Positions 17,423-31,374 are shown, counted from the stretch's first letter. The stretch: 64,000 bases of DNA from Pararhodobacter zhoushanensis (GCF_003990445.1 NZ_REEZ01000004.1:62001-126000); one strand, 5' to 3'. Translations and numbers: made by a program. The notes: a model not told the origin generated them from the sequence alone.

Positions 17423-18189
17423 GCGCGCTTCTTGAGGTGCGGAACCTCGAAACCTTTTACGGCCCGATCATGGCGATCCGGGGCGTCAGTCTTGAGGTGC
17501 ACAAGGGTCAGGTCGTTGCCGTTCTGGGGGCGAATGGCGCGGGCAAGACGACGCTGCTGAAAACCATCTCAGGCATCATGAACCCCGAAAAGGGCCAGAT
17601 CCTGTTTGAGGGCGGCGAAATTCAGGGCCGTGAGCCGCATCACGTCGTGCGCCAGGGCATCGTACAGGTGCCCGAGGGGCGCGAGGTCTTCCCCCTGCTC
17701 ACGGTCGAGGAAAACCTGACGCTGGGTGCCTATACCCGCAACGACCGCGCCGAGATCGCGCGCGACCGGGATCTGGTGTTCACCTACTTTCCCATTCTGG
17801 CCGAGCGCCGCAACCAGGAGGCCGGCACGCTGTCGGGCGGCCAGCAACAGATGCTGGCCATCGGGCGCGGGCTGATGGTGCGGCCCAAGATCATGCTGCT
17901 GGATGAACCCTCACTGGGCCTGTCTCCGCTGCTGACGCAGGAAATCTTCACCATCCTGCGCAAGCTCAATCAGGATGAGGGCGTGACCATGATGCTGGTC
18001 GAGCAGAACGCCGCCGTGGCGCTGGATCTGGCCGATCAGGGCTATGTGATGGAGTTGGGCCGCATCGTCATGGCCGACACCGCCGACAAGCTGGCCGCGT
18101 CCGAGGACATTCAGAGCTTCTATCTGGGACACGCGCATGAAGGACAACGCGGCGAGCGGCGCTGGAAAAAGAGGAAAACCTGGCGATGA
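17419..18189 (+). CDS. livF: ABC transporter ATP-binding protein LivF
   Basis: The 256-residue partner ATPase shows Walker A GANGAGKTT, VQVPEGREVFPLLTVEENL (LivF hallmark), signature LSGGQQQMLAIGRGL and Walker B IMLLDEPSLGLSP. It overlaps livG by ATGA at its start and the ligase gene by ATGA at its end, so transporter and ligase must be co-translated. Confidence 0.94.
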   Translation: MSALLEVRNLETFYGPIMAIRGVSLEVHKGQVVAVLGANGAGKTTLLKTISGIMNPEKGQILFEGGEIQGREPHHVVRQGIVQVPEGREVFPLLTVEENLTLGAYTRNDRAEIARDRDLVFTYFPILAERRNQEAGTLSGGQQQMLAIGRGLMVRPKIMLLDEPSLGLSPLLTQEIFTILRKLNQDEGVTMMLVEQNAAVALDLADQGYVMELGRIVMADTADKLAASEDIQSFYLGHAHEGQRGERRWKKRKTWR

Positions 18190-20051
18190 ACGCACAGCCT
18201 GAAAAGGACCTCAAAGGCGTCCGCGTCAATGCCGAGCCGGGCATCAGCCCGATGCGCATCGACAGCCACACCACCATCCCCGCCTTGCTGCGCGCCCGCT
18301 GTCAGGAGAACGGAGCGCTGACCGCGCACCGCGAGAAAGACCTTGGCATCTGGCAGGCCTATTCCTGGGCCGACTACCTGACCAATGTGCAAGACATCGC
18401 CACCGGCCTGCGCAGCCTTGGTCTGCAACGCGGCGAGGTGATCTCGATCCTGGCTGAGGACAGCAAGGAGTGGATGTATTGCGACATGGCCGCGCAATGC
18501 CTCGGCGCAATCTCGTCCGGGGTCTATACGACCGATTCCGCCAGCCAGCTGGCCTATCTGGTCAGCGACAGCCAGACGCGGTTCCTGTTTGTCGAGAATG
18601 AGGAACAGCTCGACAAATTCCTCGAAGTCGAAGCGCAGATGCCGTCGCTGATCAAGGTGATCATCTTTGACGGCGAGGGCCTGCACGACTTTCACCACGA
18701 CAAATGCATGCTGCTGTCCGACCTCTATGATCTGGGCCGCAACAACCGCGATGACGCCGTGTTCAACGCCGCCATCGACGCGGTGCAGCCCGATGATGTG
18801 GCGGTCCTCATCTATACCTCAGGCACCACCGGGCAGCCCAAAGGCGTGATGCTCACGCAGGAAAACATCATGGCGGCGATGGAGTCGAGCCTGTACGGCC
18901 TGCCCTTCCAGAAACACGCCGAACAGCTGTGCTTCCTGCCGCTGTGCCATATCCTTGAACGGGTGGTGTCGCTCTATACACCGCTGGTGGTGTCCTCGAC
19001 GGTGAACTTTGCCGAAAGCCCTGAGACGGTGTTCGACAATTTGCGGGAAATCTCGCCGCATGGGTTCGTCGCCGTGCCGCGCGTCTGGGAAAAGATCTAT
19101 TCGCGCGTGCTGGTCATGGCGCAGGACTCCACCCTGCTGGGCCGCTGGGCCTTCAGCCGGGCGATCAAGGCCGGTGAGGCCCGCGCCGCCTATTTGCTGG
19201 ACGGGCGCGATGTGCCGGGCGGCGTGGCGCTGCGCTACCGGATCTGGGACTTTCTGGTGCTCGCCAACCTGCGCCGCATGCTGGGCATGGACCGGATCAC
19301 GCGCGGGCTGACGGGGGCCGCGCCCATCTCGCCGGAACTGCTGCGCTGGTATCACGCGATCGGCGTGCCGCTCTATGAAGGGTTCGGCATGTCCGAGACC
19401 GCCGGTGTCGGCACCATCAACCTGCCCGAGGCGAACAGGACCGGCTCGGTCGGGCGGCCAAATCCCGGCGTCGATGTGCGCATTGCGCCCGATGGCGAGA
19501 TTCAGGTCAAAGGCCTGAACGTCTTCAAGGGCTATCTGAACAAGCCCGACAAGACAGCCGAGGCCTTTACCGAAGACGGCTGGCTGCGCACCGGCGATGT
19601 GGGGCGCGTCGATGACGGGTTCACCACCATCACCGGCCGGATGAAGGACATCATCATCACGGCGGGCGGCAAGAACATCACCCCCGCCGAGATCGAAAGC
19701 CGCCTGAAGTTCAGCCACTATATCAGCGATGCCGTGGTGATCGGCGACCGGCGCAAATATCTGACCTGCCTGATCATGATCGATCAGGAAAACGTCGAGA
19801 AATACGCGCAGGACCAGAAGGTGCCGTTCAGCGACTTCCGCAGCCTGTGCCGGGCCGAGCCGGTGCTGGCGCTGATCCGGGCCGAGGTGGACGCGGTCAA
19901 CAAGGAATTCGCGCGCGTCGAACAAATCAAGGATTTCCGCCTGATCGACGTGCTTCTGACCGCCGAAGATGAGGAGTTGACGGCGACCATGAAGCTGAAA
20001 CGCGCAACCGTCGAGACACGGCACAAGCCGCTGATTGACGCGATGTACTGA
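18186..20051 (+). CDS. AMP-dependent acyl-CoA ligase in a liv operon
   Basis: The 621-residue enzyme adenylates a carboxylic acid and transfers it to CoA. It shows the P-loop-like YTSGTTGQPKGVMLTQENI, LYEGFGMSETAG, the hinge TGDVGRVDDGFTTITGRMKD and the C-terminal catalytic Lys region TATMKLKRATVE. The N-terminal layout and length match long-chain (FadD15-like) ligases more than 500-residue aryl ligases. Placement between livF and the binding-protein gene suggests that the imported acid is activated as it enters (vectorial acylation). The chain type is unresolved: fatty or aromatic acid. Confidence 0.92.
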   Translation: MNAQPEKDLKGVRVNAEPGISPMRIDSHTTIPALLRARCQENGALTAHREKDLGIWQAYSWADYLTNVQDIATGLRSLGLQRGEVISILAEDSKEWMYCDMAAQCLGAISSGVYTTDSASQLAYLVSDSQTRFLFVENEEQLDKFLEVEAQMPSLIKVIIFDGEGLHDFHHDKCMLLSDLYDLGRNNRDDAVFNAAIDAVQPDDVAVLIYTSGTTGQPKGVMLTQENIMAAMESSLYGLPFQKHAEQLCFLPLCHILERVVSLYTPLVVSSTVNFAESPETVFDNLREISPHGFVAVPRVWEKIYSRVLVMAQDSTLLGRWAFSRAIKAGEARAAYLLDGRDVPGGVALRYRIWDFLVLANLRRMLGMDRITRGLTGAAPISPELLRWYHAIGVPLYEGFGMSETAGVGTINLPEANRTGSVGRPNPGVDVRIAPDGEIQVKGLNVFKGYLNKPDKTAEAFTEDGWLRTGDVGRVDDGFTTITGRMKDIIITAGGKNITPAEIESRLKFSHYISDAVVIGDRRKYLTCLIMIDQENVEKYAQDQKVPFSDFRSLCRAEPVLALIRAEVDAVNKEFARVEQIKDFRLIDVLLTAEDEELTATMKLKRATVETRHKPLIDAMY

Positions 20052-20104
20052 GGAACCATGATTGAAACCGGGCCTGGGGAGGGCTCGATAAGGGAGGAAC
20101 GATA

Positions 20105-21271
20105 ATGAAACAGACACTCACGCTCTTTGCCGCTGCACTGGCAGCCACGGTCGCATCGGGCGCCGTCGCGCAGACCCGTGGCGTGACCGATACCGAGATC
20201 CTGATTGGCGGCGTGCATGACCTGTCGGGCGTTTTCGCGGCGGTCTCGACCCCGGCGGTCAACGGCGCGAACCTGTATTTCGATGAGATCAACGCAGCCG
20301 GTGGCGTGAACGGCCGCCAGATCCGCTATCTGGTCGAGGATCACGGCTATCAGCTGCCCCGCGCCACGCAGGGCTATAACAAGCTGATCGAGCGCGACGG
20401 CGTCTTTGCGATGCTGCTCAACCTTGGCACGCCGCATAACCTGGCGCATTACCCGCTGATGGAACGCCGGGGCGTGCCCAACATCGCGCCGCTGACCGCT
20501 GCGCGCGCCATTCTGCCCGAACCGCCGGGCATGAACTTCGTGTCCTTCTCCAGCTACTACGACCAGATCGCGGCGGGCATCCAGTACCTGCACGAGACGA
20601 CCGGCGCGACCAATGTCTGCTCGATGTATCTGCCGACCGACTTTGGCGAAGAGATCGCGCTGTCGTCGCATGAGACCGCCGAGCGTCTGGGCCTGACCTT
20701 TGTCGATGAAACCAGCCACCGTCCTGACGAGCAGGATTTTGTCGGTGCCGTCAGCCGTCTGCGCGCTGCGGGCTGCCAGATCGTCACGCAGGCACTGGGC
20801 GTCCGCGCCGGGATCACCGTGGTTGGCACCGCCAAACAGCTGGGCTGGGATGACGTCCACTTCCTGACCTCGTCTGCCGGGTTCCTTGAGCCGGTGGCGA
20901 TGGTGCCGGGTGGCGTGACTGACGGCCTGTTTGCGTCGTCCGGCTGGCAGGATCTGCGCGCCCGCGCAACCGAAGAAGAGCCCGCCGCCTTCATTGCCGC
21001 CTATGAAGAGCGCTATGGCCAGCCTGCTTCGGGCTTTGCCATGCTTGGCTATACCGCCGCGCGTCAGCTTGTGATGGCGCTGGTTGACGCAGGCCCTGAC
21101 CTGACGACCGAAGGTTTTGTCTCGGCCATGGAAGGGCTGGACTATGACGACCACCTGCTGGGCACCCACATCAACTTTGGGGCCGACCATCAGGGCGCGA
21201 ATGACATCTTCATCAGCGAAGTTGGTGGTGGTCAGTGGAACACCGTGACCAGCATCCCGGGCGACATGTAA
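20105..21271 (+). CDS. Liv-type periplasmic substrate-binding protein
   Basis: AGGGAGGA precedes ATG 20105. A cleavable signal (MKQTLTLFAAALAATVASGAVAQ) leads into the LivJ/LivK-like fold: TDTEILIGGVHDLSGVFA, VNGANLYFDEINAAGGVNGR and IRYLVEDHGYQ. At 388 residues it is in the usual range. It is the last gene of the operon and is followed by a strong terminator. It sets the transporter's substrate choice, which cannot be read without a characterised close relative. Confidence 0.93.
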   Translation: MKQTLTLFAAALAATVASGAVAQTRGVTDTEILIGGVHDLSGVFAAVSTPAVNGANLYFDEINAAGGVNGRQIRYLVEDHGYQLPRATQGYNKLIERDGVFAMLLNLGTPHNLAHYPLMERRGVPNIAPLTAARAILPEPPGMNFVSFSSYYDQIAAGIQYLHETTGATNVCSMYLPTDFGEEIALSSHETAERLGLTFVDETSHRPDEQDFVGAVSRLRAAGCQIVTQALGVRAGITVVGTAKQLGWDDVHFLTSSAGFLEPVAMVPGGVTDGLFASSGWQDLRARATEEEPAAFIAAYEERYGQPASGFAMLGYTAARQLVMALVDAGPDLTTEGFVSAMEGLDYDDHLLGTHINFGADHQGANDIFISEVGGGQWNTVTSIPGDM

Positions 21272-21292
21272 GATCGTCGCACTGAGCTAACG

Positions 21293-21322
21293 AAAAGGGG
21301 CCGCGTTTGCGGCCCCTTTTTT
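21293..21322. terminator. Bidirectional terminator between the liv operon and gltB
   Basis: A perfect 12-bp stem (AAAAGGGGCCGC with GCGGCCCCTTTT), GTTT loop and flanking A and T runs lie 21 bp after the binding-protein stop and 18 bp from the gltB stop. It can serve both converging transcripts. Confidence 0.92.
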
Positions 21323-21339
21323 ATCGCGTTGCTGTGGCC

Positions 21340-25874
<4,535 letters not shown>

Positions 25875-25878
<4 letters not shown>

Positions 25879-26336
25879 GCTAGGTCTTCCTCTTCCGAGA
25901 TCCCGAATTTTGCCAGCGTTTCCTTGCGCGTGTGGCGCGGATGGTCGCCGGTGTAGGCAAAGCTGTCGGGCTTGTGGTCGATGTAGATTTCGTTGGAAAA
26001 CGTCAGTCCGTTCGCGTCGTCAAAGAGGCCAATCGGCATCTCTATATTCTCGGCGTGCGGTCCGTCTGCTGTCACGTGGTAGAACAGCGCCGAGCCGCAT
26101 GTTCGGCAATGCGCCCGCTCCGCCCAGTCCGAGCTTTGGAAGCGCGCGATCTGCGCGTCACCCTCCCACTGCACGTTCCGGCTGGGCACCGTGATGCCCA
26201 GCAGCGCAGAACCCGTCCAGCGGCGGCACATTTCGCAATGGCAGGCGCCGAAGGCCAGCGTGGTCAGATCCGCCTTGAAGCGAACGCTTCCGCACAGGCA
26301 ACCGCCCGTGCGAGAGCCGACCGCAGCCGCGCTCAT
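25875..26336 (-). CDS. GFA/CENP-V-family zinc protein between gltD and gltB
   Basis: The 153-residue protein carries the zinc ligands of the glutathione-dependent formaldehyde-activating (Gfa) fold: Cys13/Cys15 (GGCLCGSVRF), Cys32/34/37 (ACHCEMCRRW) and Cys77/80 (HCRTCGSALF). Its ATG overlaps the gltD stop and its stop overlaps the gltB start, so it is embedded in the glutamate synthase operon. Many family members have no shown Gfa activity. The true formaldehyde pathway here is frmA-fghA at 54.4 kb. Its role beside GltBD is unknown. Confidence 0.88.
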
Positions 26337-27769
26337 TCAGCCGCCACCGCCGCAGATTGGGCCAGCTCGGTCAGGATCGCGGCGGCTGCCTCGTTCCCGT
26401 CGCGGATCGCCCAGACAACCAGCGAGGCCCCGCGCACGATGTCGCCGACGGCATAGACGCCGGGCAGGCTGGTCGCGTGGGTGGTGTGATCGCAGCGGAT
26501 GGTGCCCCAGCGGGTCACGGTCAGCTCGGGCACGCCCCACAGGGTCGGCAGCGCTTCGGGCTCGAAACCCAGCGCCTTGATCACCAGATCCGCGCCTTCG
26601 ACGTAATCCGCGCCCTCGATCAGTTCGGGCGAGCGGCGGCCCGAGGCATCCGGCGTGCCAAGGCGCATCTTCTGCACCACGACGCCGGTGACTTCGGTTT
26701 CACCCTCGAACCCGGCCGGAGCGGTCAGCCAGACGAACTCGACGCCTTCTTCTTCGGCGTTCTGTACTTCGCGCTGCGAGCCGGGCATGTTGTCGCGGTC
26801 ACGCCGGTACAGCAGCTTGACGCTGGTGGCGCCTTGCCGGATCGCCGTGCGCACGCAATCCATAGCGGTATCACCGCCGCCGATGACGACGACGCGCTTG
26901 CCCTCGGCGTTCAGCGCGCCCGAGTCATAGTCTTCAACGTCATCGCCAAAGCTTTTGCGGTTCGAGGCGGTCAGATAGTCCAGCGCCTTGACGATGCCGG
27001 GCAGTTCAGCGCCCCGCCCGTCCAGATCGCGCGACTTATAGACGCCCGTGGCGATCAGCACCGCGTCATGCTTGCCGCGGATCGCGTCAAAGCTGATGTC
27101 TTCGCCAACGGTGCAGTTCAGCACGAACTGCACGCCCGCCGCTTCCAGCTGCTCGATCCGGCGCATGACGACGGGTTTCTCCAGCTTGAAGCCGGGAATG
27201 CCATAGGTCAGCAGCCCGCCCGCGCGGTCATACCGGTCATAGACGGTGACCTGAACGCCCGCACGGCGCAGGTTGTCCGCCGCCGCCAGACCGCCGGGGC
27301 CCGCGCCGATGATGGCGACCGACTGATCACGCTCGACCGAGGGCAGGCCCGGCTTGACCCAGCCGTTGTCCCACGCGGTGTCGGTGATGTATTTCTCGAC
27401 CGCGCCGATGGTGACGGTGCCGTGGCCCGATTGCTCGATCACGCAATTGCCTTCGCACAGACGATCCTGCGGGCAGATGCGGCCGCAGATCTCAGGGAAG
27501 GTGTTGGTGGCCTGGCTCATCTCATAGGCTTCTTGCAGGCGGCCCGTCGCCGTCAGCATCAGCCAGTCAGGGATATTGTTGTGCAGCGGACAGTGCGCCT
27601 GACAATACGGAACACCGCATTGGCTGCAACGTCCGGCTTGCTCGCCAGCCTTTTCGGCGGCAAACTCGCGGTAGATCTCGGCGAAGTCTTCGCGACGTTC
27701 GCCTGCCTCCCGCTTGGTCGGCATCTCTTTGGGCTTGGTCACGAACTGAAGCATATGCTGAGTGGCCAT
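26333..27769 (-). CDS. gltD: Glutamate synthase (NADPH) small subunit
   Basis: ATG 27769, with GGGAG upstream, gives 478 residues; the longer frame lacks a ribosome site. N-terminal cysteines for 4Fe-4S clusters lie in CSQCGVPYCQAHCPL and CGRICPQDRLCEGNC. The first nucleotide fold is VAIIGAGPGGLAAADNLRRA (FAD) and the second VVVIGGGDTAMDCVRTA (NADPH). The subunit passes electrons from NADPH to GltB. It is the first gene of the three-gene operon, divergent from uppP with about 215 bp between. Confidence 0.97.
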   Translation of the reverse strand: MATQHMLQFVTKPKEMPTKREAGERREDFAEIYREFAAEKAGEQAGRCSQCGVPYCQAHCPLHNNIPDWLMLTATGRLQEAYEMSQATNTFPEICGRICPQDRLCEGNCVIEQSGHGTVTIGAVEKYITDTAWDNGWVKPGLPSVERDQSVAIIGAGPGGLAAADNLRRAGVQVTVYDRYDRAGGLLTYGIPGFKLEKPVVMRRIEQLEAAGVQFVLNCTVGEDISFDAIRGKHDAVLIATGVYKSRDLDGRGAELPGIVKALDYLTASNRKSFGDDVEDYDSGALNAEGKRVVVIGGGDTAMDCVRTAIRQGATSVKLLYRRDRDNMPGSQREVQNAEEEGVEFVWLTAPAGFEGETEVTGVVVQKMRLGTPDASGRRSPELIEGADYVEGADLVIKALGFEPEALPTLWGVPELTVTRWGTIRCDHTTHATSLPGVYAVGDIVRGASLVVWAIRDGNEAAAAILTELAQSAAVAAE

Positions 27770-27984
27770 GGCAGGGTCTCCCGGAATGTCGCGCAGGAAT
27801 ACTCTGAACCGCGCAGCAATAAAAGTCAGCAAGCGTTACCTATATCCACCTTTTTTCGGGGGCAAGCCCGGGATGGACGGGGTGTTTCCCCAAAATTAGG
27901 TCAGCATGTAATCCCTATCTTTTCACCCTTCCCCCATGGGCAAAACGGGATAAGGTGCGAAAAACCCCAGCCGGAACGCTCAAA

Positions 27985-28788
27985 ATGTCGCTAATGCACA
28001 TCTTTATTCTCGCGTTAATTCAAGGGATTACCGAGTTTCTTCCCATCTCTTCGTCGGCGCATTTGATCCTGTTTCCGCAGCTTACCGGCGTCGCCGATCA
28101 GGGTGTCGCCATCGACGTCTCCGTCCATGTGGGCACCCTGCTTGCCGTCATGATCTACTTTCGCAGTGATGTGATGATGGTGATTCGGGGCTTGCCAGAC
28201 CTCGCGCGCGGTCGACTTGATTCGCCCGGCGCGCGGATGGCGTTCCTTTTGGCGGTTGCGACGGTGCCGGTGATCGTGCTCGGACTGGTTCTCAAGCTGA
28301 CCGGCCTTGTCGACGCGATGCGCTCGGTTGCGCTGATCGGCTGGACGATGCTGGTGTTCGGTGTCGTGCTCTATGCCGCTGACAAACTGGGCACCGAGGC
28401 CCGCCGCGCCGAGGGATGGACCCTGCGCGACGCCATCATTCTGGGGCTGTGGCAGGCGATCGCTCTGATCCCCGGCACCTCGCGCTCGGGCGCGACGATC
28501 ACCGGCGCGCGGTTTCTGGGGTTCGAGCGTCACGATGCGGCGCGGCTGTCGATGCTGATGTCGATCCCGACGATCATCGCCTCAGGCGCGATCACGGCGC
28601 TGGATCTGGTGGAAACCGCCAATGCCCAAGCGGCGATCGACGGCGCGATTGGCGCGGCGATCTCGTTCGTCGCCGCGCTGTTTGCGCTCAAGGTGATGAT
28701 GCGCTTTCTGGCTGCCGTCAGCTTCACGCCCTATGTGATCTACCGGGTCGTGCTGGGCATGGCTCTGCTGTGGGTCGCGTATTCGTAA
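27985..28788 (+). CDS. uppP: Undecaprenyl-diphosphatase
   Basis: The 267-residue integral membrane enzyme recycles the lipid carrier for peptidoglycan and O-antigen by removing a phosphate from undecaprenyl pyrophosphate. The two signature blocks are present: QGITEFLPISSSAHL near residue 13-27 and IPGTSRSGATITGARFLG with the catalytic Ser/Arg. About eight TM segments are seen. Starts at 27985 or 27994 are both possible; an upstream GTG is unlikely. Loss of activity would cause bacitracin sensitivity in related species. Confidence 0.95.
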   Translation: MSLMHIFILALIQGITEFLPISSSAHLILFPQLTGVADQGVAIDVSVHVGTLLAVMIYFRSDVMMVIRGLPDLARGRLDSPGARMAFLLAVATVPVIVLGLVLKLTGLVDAMRSVALIGWTMLVFGVVLYAADKLGTEARRAEGWTLRDAIILGLWQAIALIPGTSRSGATITGARFLGFERHDAARLSMLMSIPTIIASGAITALDLVETANAQAAIDGAIGAAISFVAALFALKVMMRFLAAVSFTPYVIYRVVLGMALLWVAYS

Positions 28789-28791
28789 CCC

Positions 28792-29781
28792 TCAGCCCTG
28801 CGAGCGCAGGCCCTTCGCAGATTCCTTGATCAGCTCATACTGACCCGCCGGGCGGAAGCGCCACAGGTAGGTCGGAAGGATCAGGTCCATCGGCGCCGGG
28901 TCGATCCCGAGATCGGCCAACCCCTTGGCACCCTCGGCCACCACATTATCGTGGCTCAGGTTGCGCAGTTGATCGACCGTCAGCACGGTATTGGTGAACA
29001 GGCCCGCCGTCAGGAACTGCGCCAGCCCCAGGCCACGCGCGGTCAGACCGGCCATCCAGCGCGGCATGTTCAGGATCACGCGGTTGCGCCGGATCTCGGT
29101 CAGCATCATCGTCATCAGCGCGTGGAAGGTGGCGACGTCGGGGCCACCCAGCTCATACACGCCCGGCGCAGCCTGACCCATCGCAGCTTTCGCGGCAGCC
29201 AGAGCCACGTCGTCAACATAGACCGGCTGGAATTTGCTCGACCCGCCGGCAATCGGCAGGATCGGCGAAAAGCGGGTCATCGCGGCGAAGCGGTTGAAGA
29301 ACTCGTCTTCGGGGCCGAAAATGATCGAGGGGCGCAGGATCACCGCGTTGGGGAAGGCTTCAAGCACAGCGGCCTCACCCTGTGCCTTGGTGCGGGCGTA
29401 TTCGCTGTCGGACTGCGCGTTCGCACCGATTGCCGACAGGTGCACCAGCGCGGACACACCCGATTCAGCCGCAACGCGGGCAACCATGCCTGCGCCCTCA
29501 GCCTGAACGGCCTTGAAGCTGTTCTTCTTGCTCTGCGTCAGAAGACCGGCGCAGTTCACCACAGCGTCCGCGCCCGCCATCACCGCGCGGACCGAAGCCT
29601 CGTCGCGGATGTTGCACAAGATCGGTTCGACCTGACCCACCGTGCCATAGGTGCGGACATAGATCCGCTCGTTCGGCCGCCGCGTCGCAACGCGAACGCG
29701 CCACCCGGCCTGAGCCATGCGCCGCGCTATATAGCGCCCGACAAAGCCAGAACCGCCCAGGATCGTGACCAGTTTCGTCAT
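28792..29781 (-). CDS. NDUFA9-like NAD(P)-binding complex I-associated protein
   Basis: ATG 29781 is preceded by GGAGG. The 329-residue atypical short-chain dehydrogenase starts with the Rossmann motif VTILGGSGFVGRYIARRMA. It also shows VNCAGLLTQSKKNSFKAVQA, VHLSAIGANAQSDSEYARTKAQGE and ILRPSIIFGPEDEFFNRFA. These match the NDUFA9/39-kDa complex I family, which binds NADPH structurally rather than catalysing turnover. The YXXXK pair is present (EYARTK). It converges with uppP with only 3 bp between the stops. Confidence 0.87.
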   Translation of the reverse strand: MTKLVTILGGSGFVGRYIARRMAQAGWRVRVATRRPNERIYVRTYGTVGQVEPILCNIRDEASVRAVMAGADAVVNCAGLLTQSKKNSFKAVQAEGAGMVARVAAESGVSALVHLSAIGANAQSDSEYARTKAQGEAAVLEAFPNAVILRPSIIFGPEDEFFNRFAAMTRFSPILPIAGGSSKFQPVYVDDVALAAAKAAMGQAAPGVYELGGPDVATFHALMTMMLTEIRRNRVILNMPRWMAGLTARGLGLAQFLTAGLFTNTVLTVDQLRNLSHDNVVAEGAKGLADLGIDPAPMDLILPTYLWRFRPAGQYELIKESAKGLRSQG

Positions 29782-29974
29782 TTTGACCTCCGCGCCAAGC
29801 ATCGCTTTGTCTTGCTCAATACCCCTGCCCCCTTGTCACGACAAGACTAAAGCAAGGTTAGCACCAGCGGCATGCTGCGCCGCAGCGAAAGATTTTTCAC
29901 GTCGCCGCGCGATTTTTCATCGGGGGCCGTTGACAGTGGATTGGGCTACGGATAATCCACCGCTCACGCAACCG

Positions 29975-30061
29975 GCCCAGGTGGCGGAATTGGTAGACGC
30001 GCTAGCTTCAGGTGCTAGTTTCCGTAAGGAAGTGGAGGTTCGAGTCCTCTCCTGGGCACCA
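29975..30061 (+). tRNA. tRNA-Leu (anticodon CAG)
   Basis: The acceptor stem GCCCAGG (29975-29981) pairs with CCTGGGC (30051-30057), followed by A and an encoded CCA. The anticodon stem CTAGC/GCTAG encloses TTCAGGT, giving anticodon CAG. A long variable arm (class II) and a GGTTCGAGTCC T-loop arm confirm tRNA-Leu. The 193 bp between the NDUFA9-like start and this gene hold no other gene that I can see. Confidence 0.97.
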
Positions 30062-30072
30062 TTGCTTCAAGT

Positions 30073-30112
30073 AAAAGCCGCGTAGCTCGAATGAGTTACG
30101 CGGCTTTTCTCT
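30073..30112 (+). terminator. Terminator of the tRNA-Leu gene
   Basis: A perfect 12-bp stem (AAAAGCCGCGTA with TACGCGGCTTTT), a 12-base loop and a T-rich tail (CTCTTTTC) lie 11 bp after the tRNA. Confidence 0.9.
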
Positions 30113-30209
30113 TTTCTGATCCCCCGATGCTCAAAACCTCAGCTTTCCAGCATCCCGCGCCGCTCGGGACGCATTTTTGTTGACGCGCTGCTATAGCAAC
30201 TGTCAATAT

Positions 30210-30235
30210 ATGAATAACATGATCATATATGAACA
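30210..30235. promoter_or_regulatory. Candidate IclR operator before the FAD monooxygenase gene
   Basis: This 26-bp element matches the one at 32317-32342 at 20 of 26 positions. It contains ATGAATA, an inverted TGATCAT and ATGAACA in the same spacing as in the other copy. Three half-sites, one inverted, resemble binding sites of PcaU/PobR-type IclR activators. It ends 17 bp before the chosen start codon. Confidence 0.65.
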
Positions 30236-30252
30236 AATCTCGCGGGGAATCC

Positions 30253-31374
30253 ATGCTTAAGATTGCAGTGTGCGGCGGCGGTGTCGGCGGTCTGTGTGCC
30301 AGCATCGCGCTGCACAAAATGGGCCATCAGGTCACGGTGTTTGAACAAACACAGCAGTTCGCCCGCGTCGGCGCCGACATCAACCTGACCCCGAACGCCG
30401 TCCACGCGCTGGACCGGCTGAGCGCCAGCGAAGATCTGCGGGTGAACGCCGCCCGCCCGACGCATCGCATCAGCCGGACATGGGACACGGGGGAAGAAAC
30501 CTCGCGCATGCCCCTGAGTGAGGCCGCCGAGACCCGCTATGGGGCGCCGTCGCTGACCGTGCACCGCGCCGACCTGCTGAAAGCGCTTGAGGTGTTGCTG
30601 CCTGAAGGGGCGCTGCGGTTTGGGGCCAAGGTTGCAGAGGTCGGGCAGGACGCTGACGGCGCGTGGCTGGTGCTGGCTGACGGCACCACGCACCGCGCGG
30701 ATGTGGTGATCGGGGCCGATGGTATCCATTCCCCCGTGCGCACCGCCGTCTTTGGCCCTGATTCGCCGCAGTTCACCGGGCTGGTGTCCTGGCGCGCGGT
30801 CTTCCCGCGCGAGCGTGGCGGGGATCTGCCGAACCTCGACGCCTTCACCAAATGGTGGGGGCCGACCAGCGACCTGCAAATCGTCACCTTCCCGCTGACC
30901 CGCGGCGAAGAGATTTTTGTCTTTGCCACCCACCGTCAGGACGACTGGGCGGAAGAGGGCTGGACGCTGCCCGGCGACATCGAAGAGCTGCGCGCCCATT
31001 ACGCCGATTTCCACCCAGAGGCCCGCGCGCTGCTGGCGGCCTGCGAAAGCGCGACGCGCTCGGCGCTGCATGTGCGCGAGCCGATGGCGCACTGGTCGCA
31101 GGGTCACATCACCCTTCTGGGCGACGCGGCGCATCCGATGGTGCCGTTCATGGCGCAGGGGGCCTGCATGGCGATCGAGGATGCGGTGGTGCTGGCGCGC
31201 GCGCTGGAAGGCGTCGATGCTGCCGGCGTCCCCGCTGCACTGACCCGGTATGAAGAGGCGCGCATCCCTCGCACCTCGGAAATCCAGCGCTCGTCTCTGG
31301 CGAATGAGTGGCTCAAGACTCAGGGCAATGCCGACTGGGTCTATGGCTATCAGGCGTGGACCGCCCCGCTTTAA
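30253..31374 (+). CDS. FAD-dependent aromatic monooxygenase, NicC/salicylate-hydroxylase type
   Basis: ATG 30253 follows GGGGA; an ATG at 30229 lies inside the operator element and is less likely. The 373-residue flavoprotein has GGGVGGLCAS (8-17, FAD), VVIGADGIHS (151-160) and LLGDAAHPMVPFMAQGACMAIEDA. The latter part, and the C-terminal DWVYGYQAW, closely recall 6-hydroxynicotinate 3-monooxygenase (NicC) as I remember it. NicC replaces a ring carboxylate with a hydroxyl. A hydroxylated aromatic or pyridine acid is therefore the probable substrate. The gene's stop overlaps that of the convergent iclR gene. Confidence 0.88.
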   Translation: MLKIAVCGGGVGGLCASIALHKMGHQVTVFEQTQQFARVGADINLTPNAVHALDRLSASEDLRVNAARPTHRISRTWDTGEETSRMPLSEAAETRYGAPSLTVHRADLLKALEVLLPEGALRFGAKVAEVGQDADGAWLVLADGTTHRADVVIGADGIHSPVRTAVFGPDSPQFTGLVSWRAVFPRERGGDLPNLDAFTKWWGPTSDLQIVTFPLTRGEEIFVFATHRQDDWAEEGWTLPGDIEELRAHYADFHPEARALLAACESATRSALHVREPMAHWSQGHITLLGDAAHPMVPFMAQGACMAIEDAVVLARALEGVDAAGVPAALTRYEEARIPRTSEIQRSSLANEWLKTQGNADWVYGYQAWTAPL

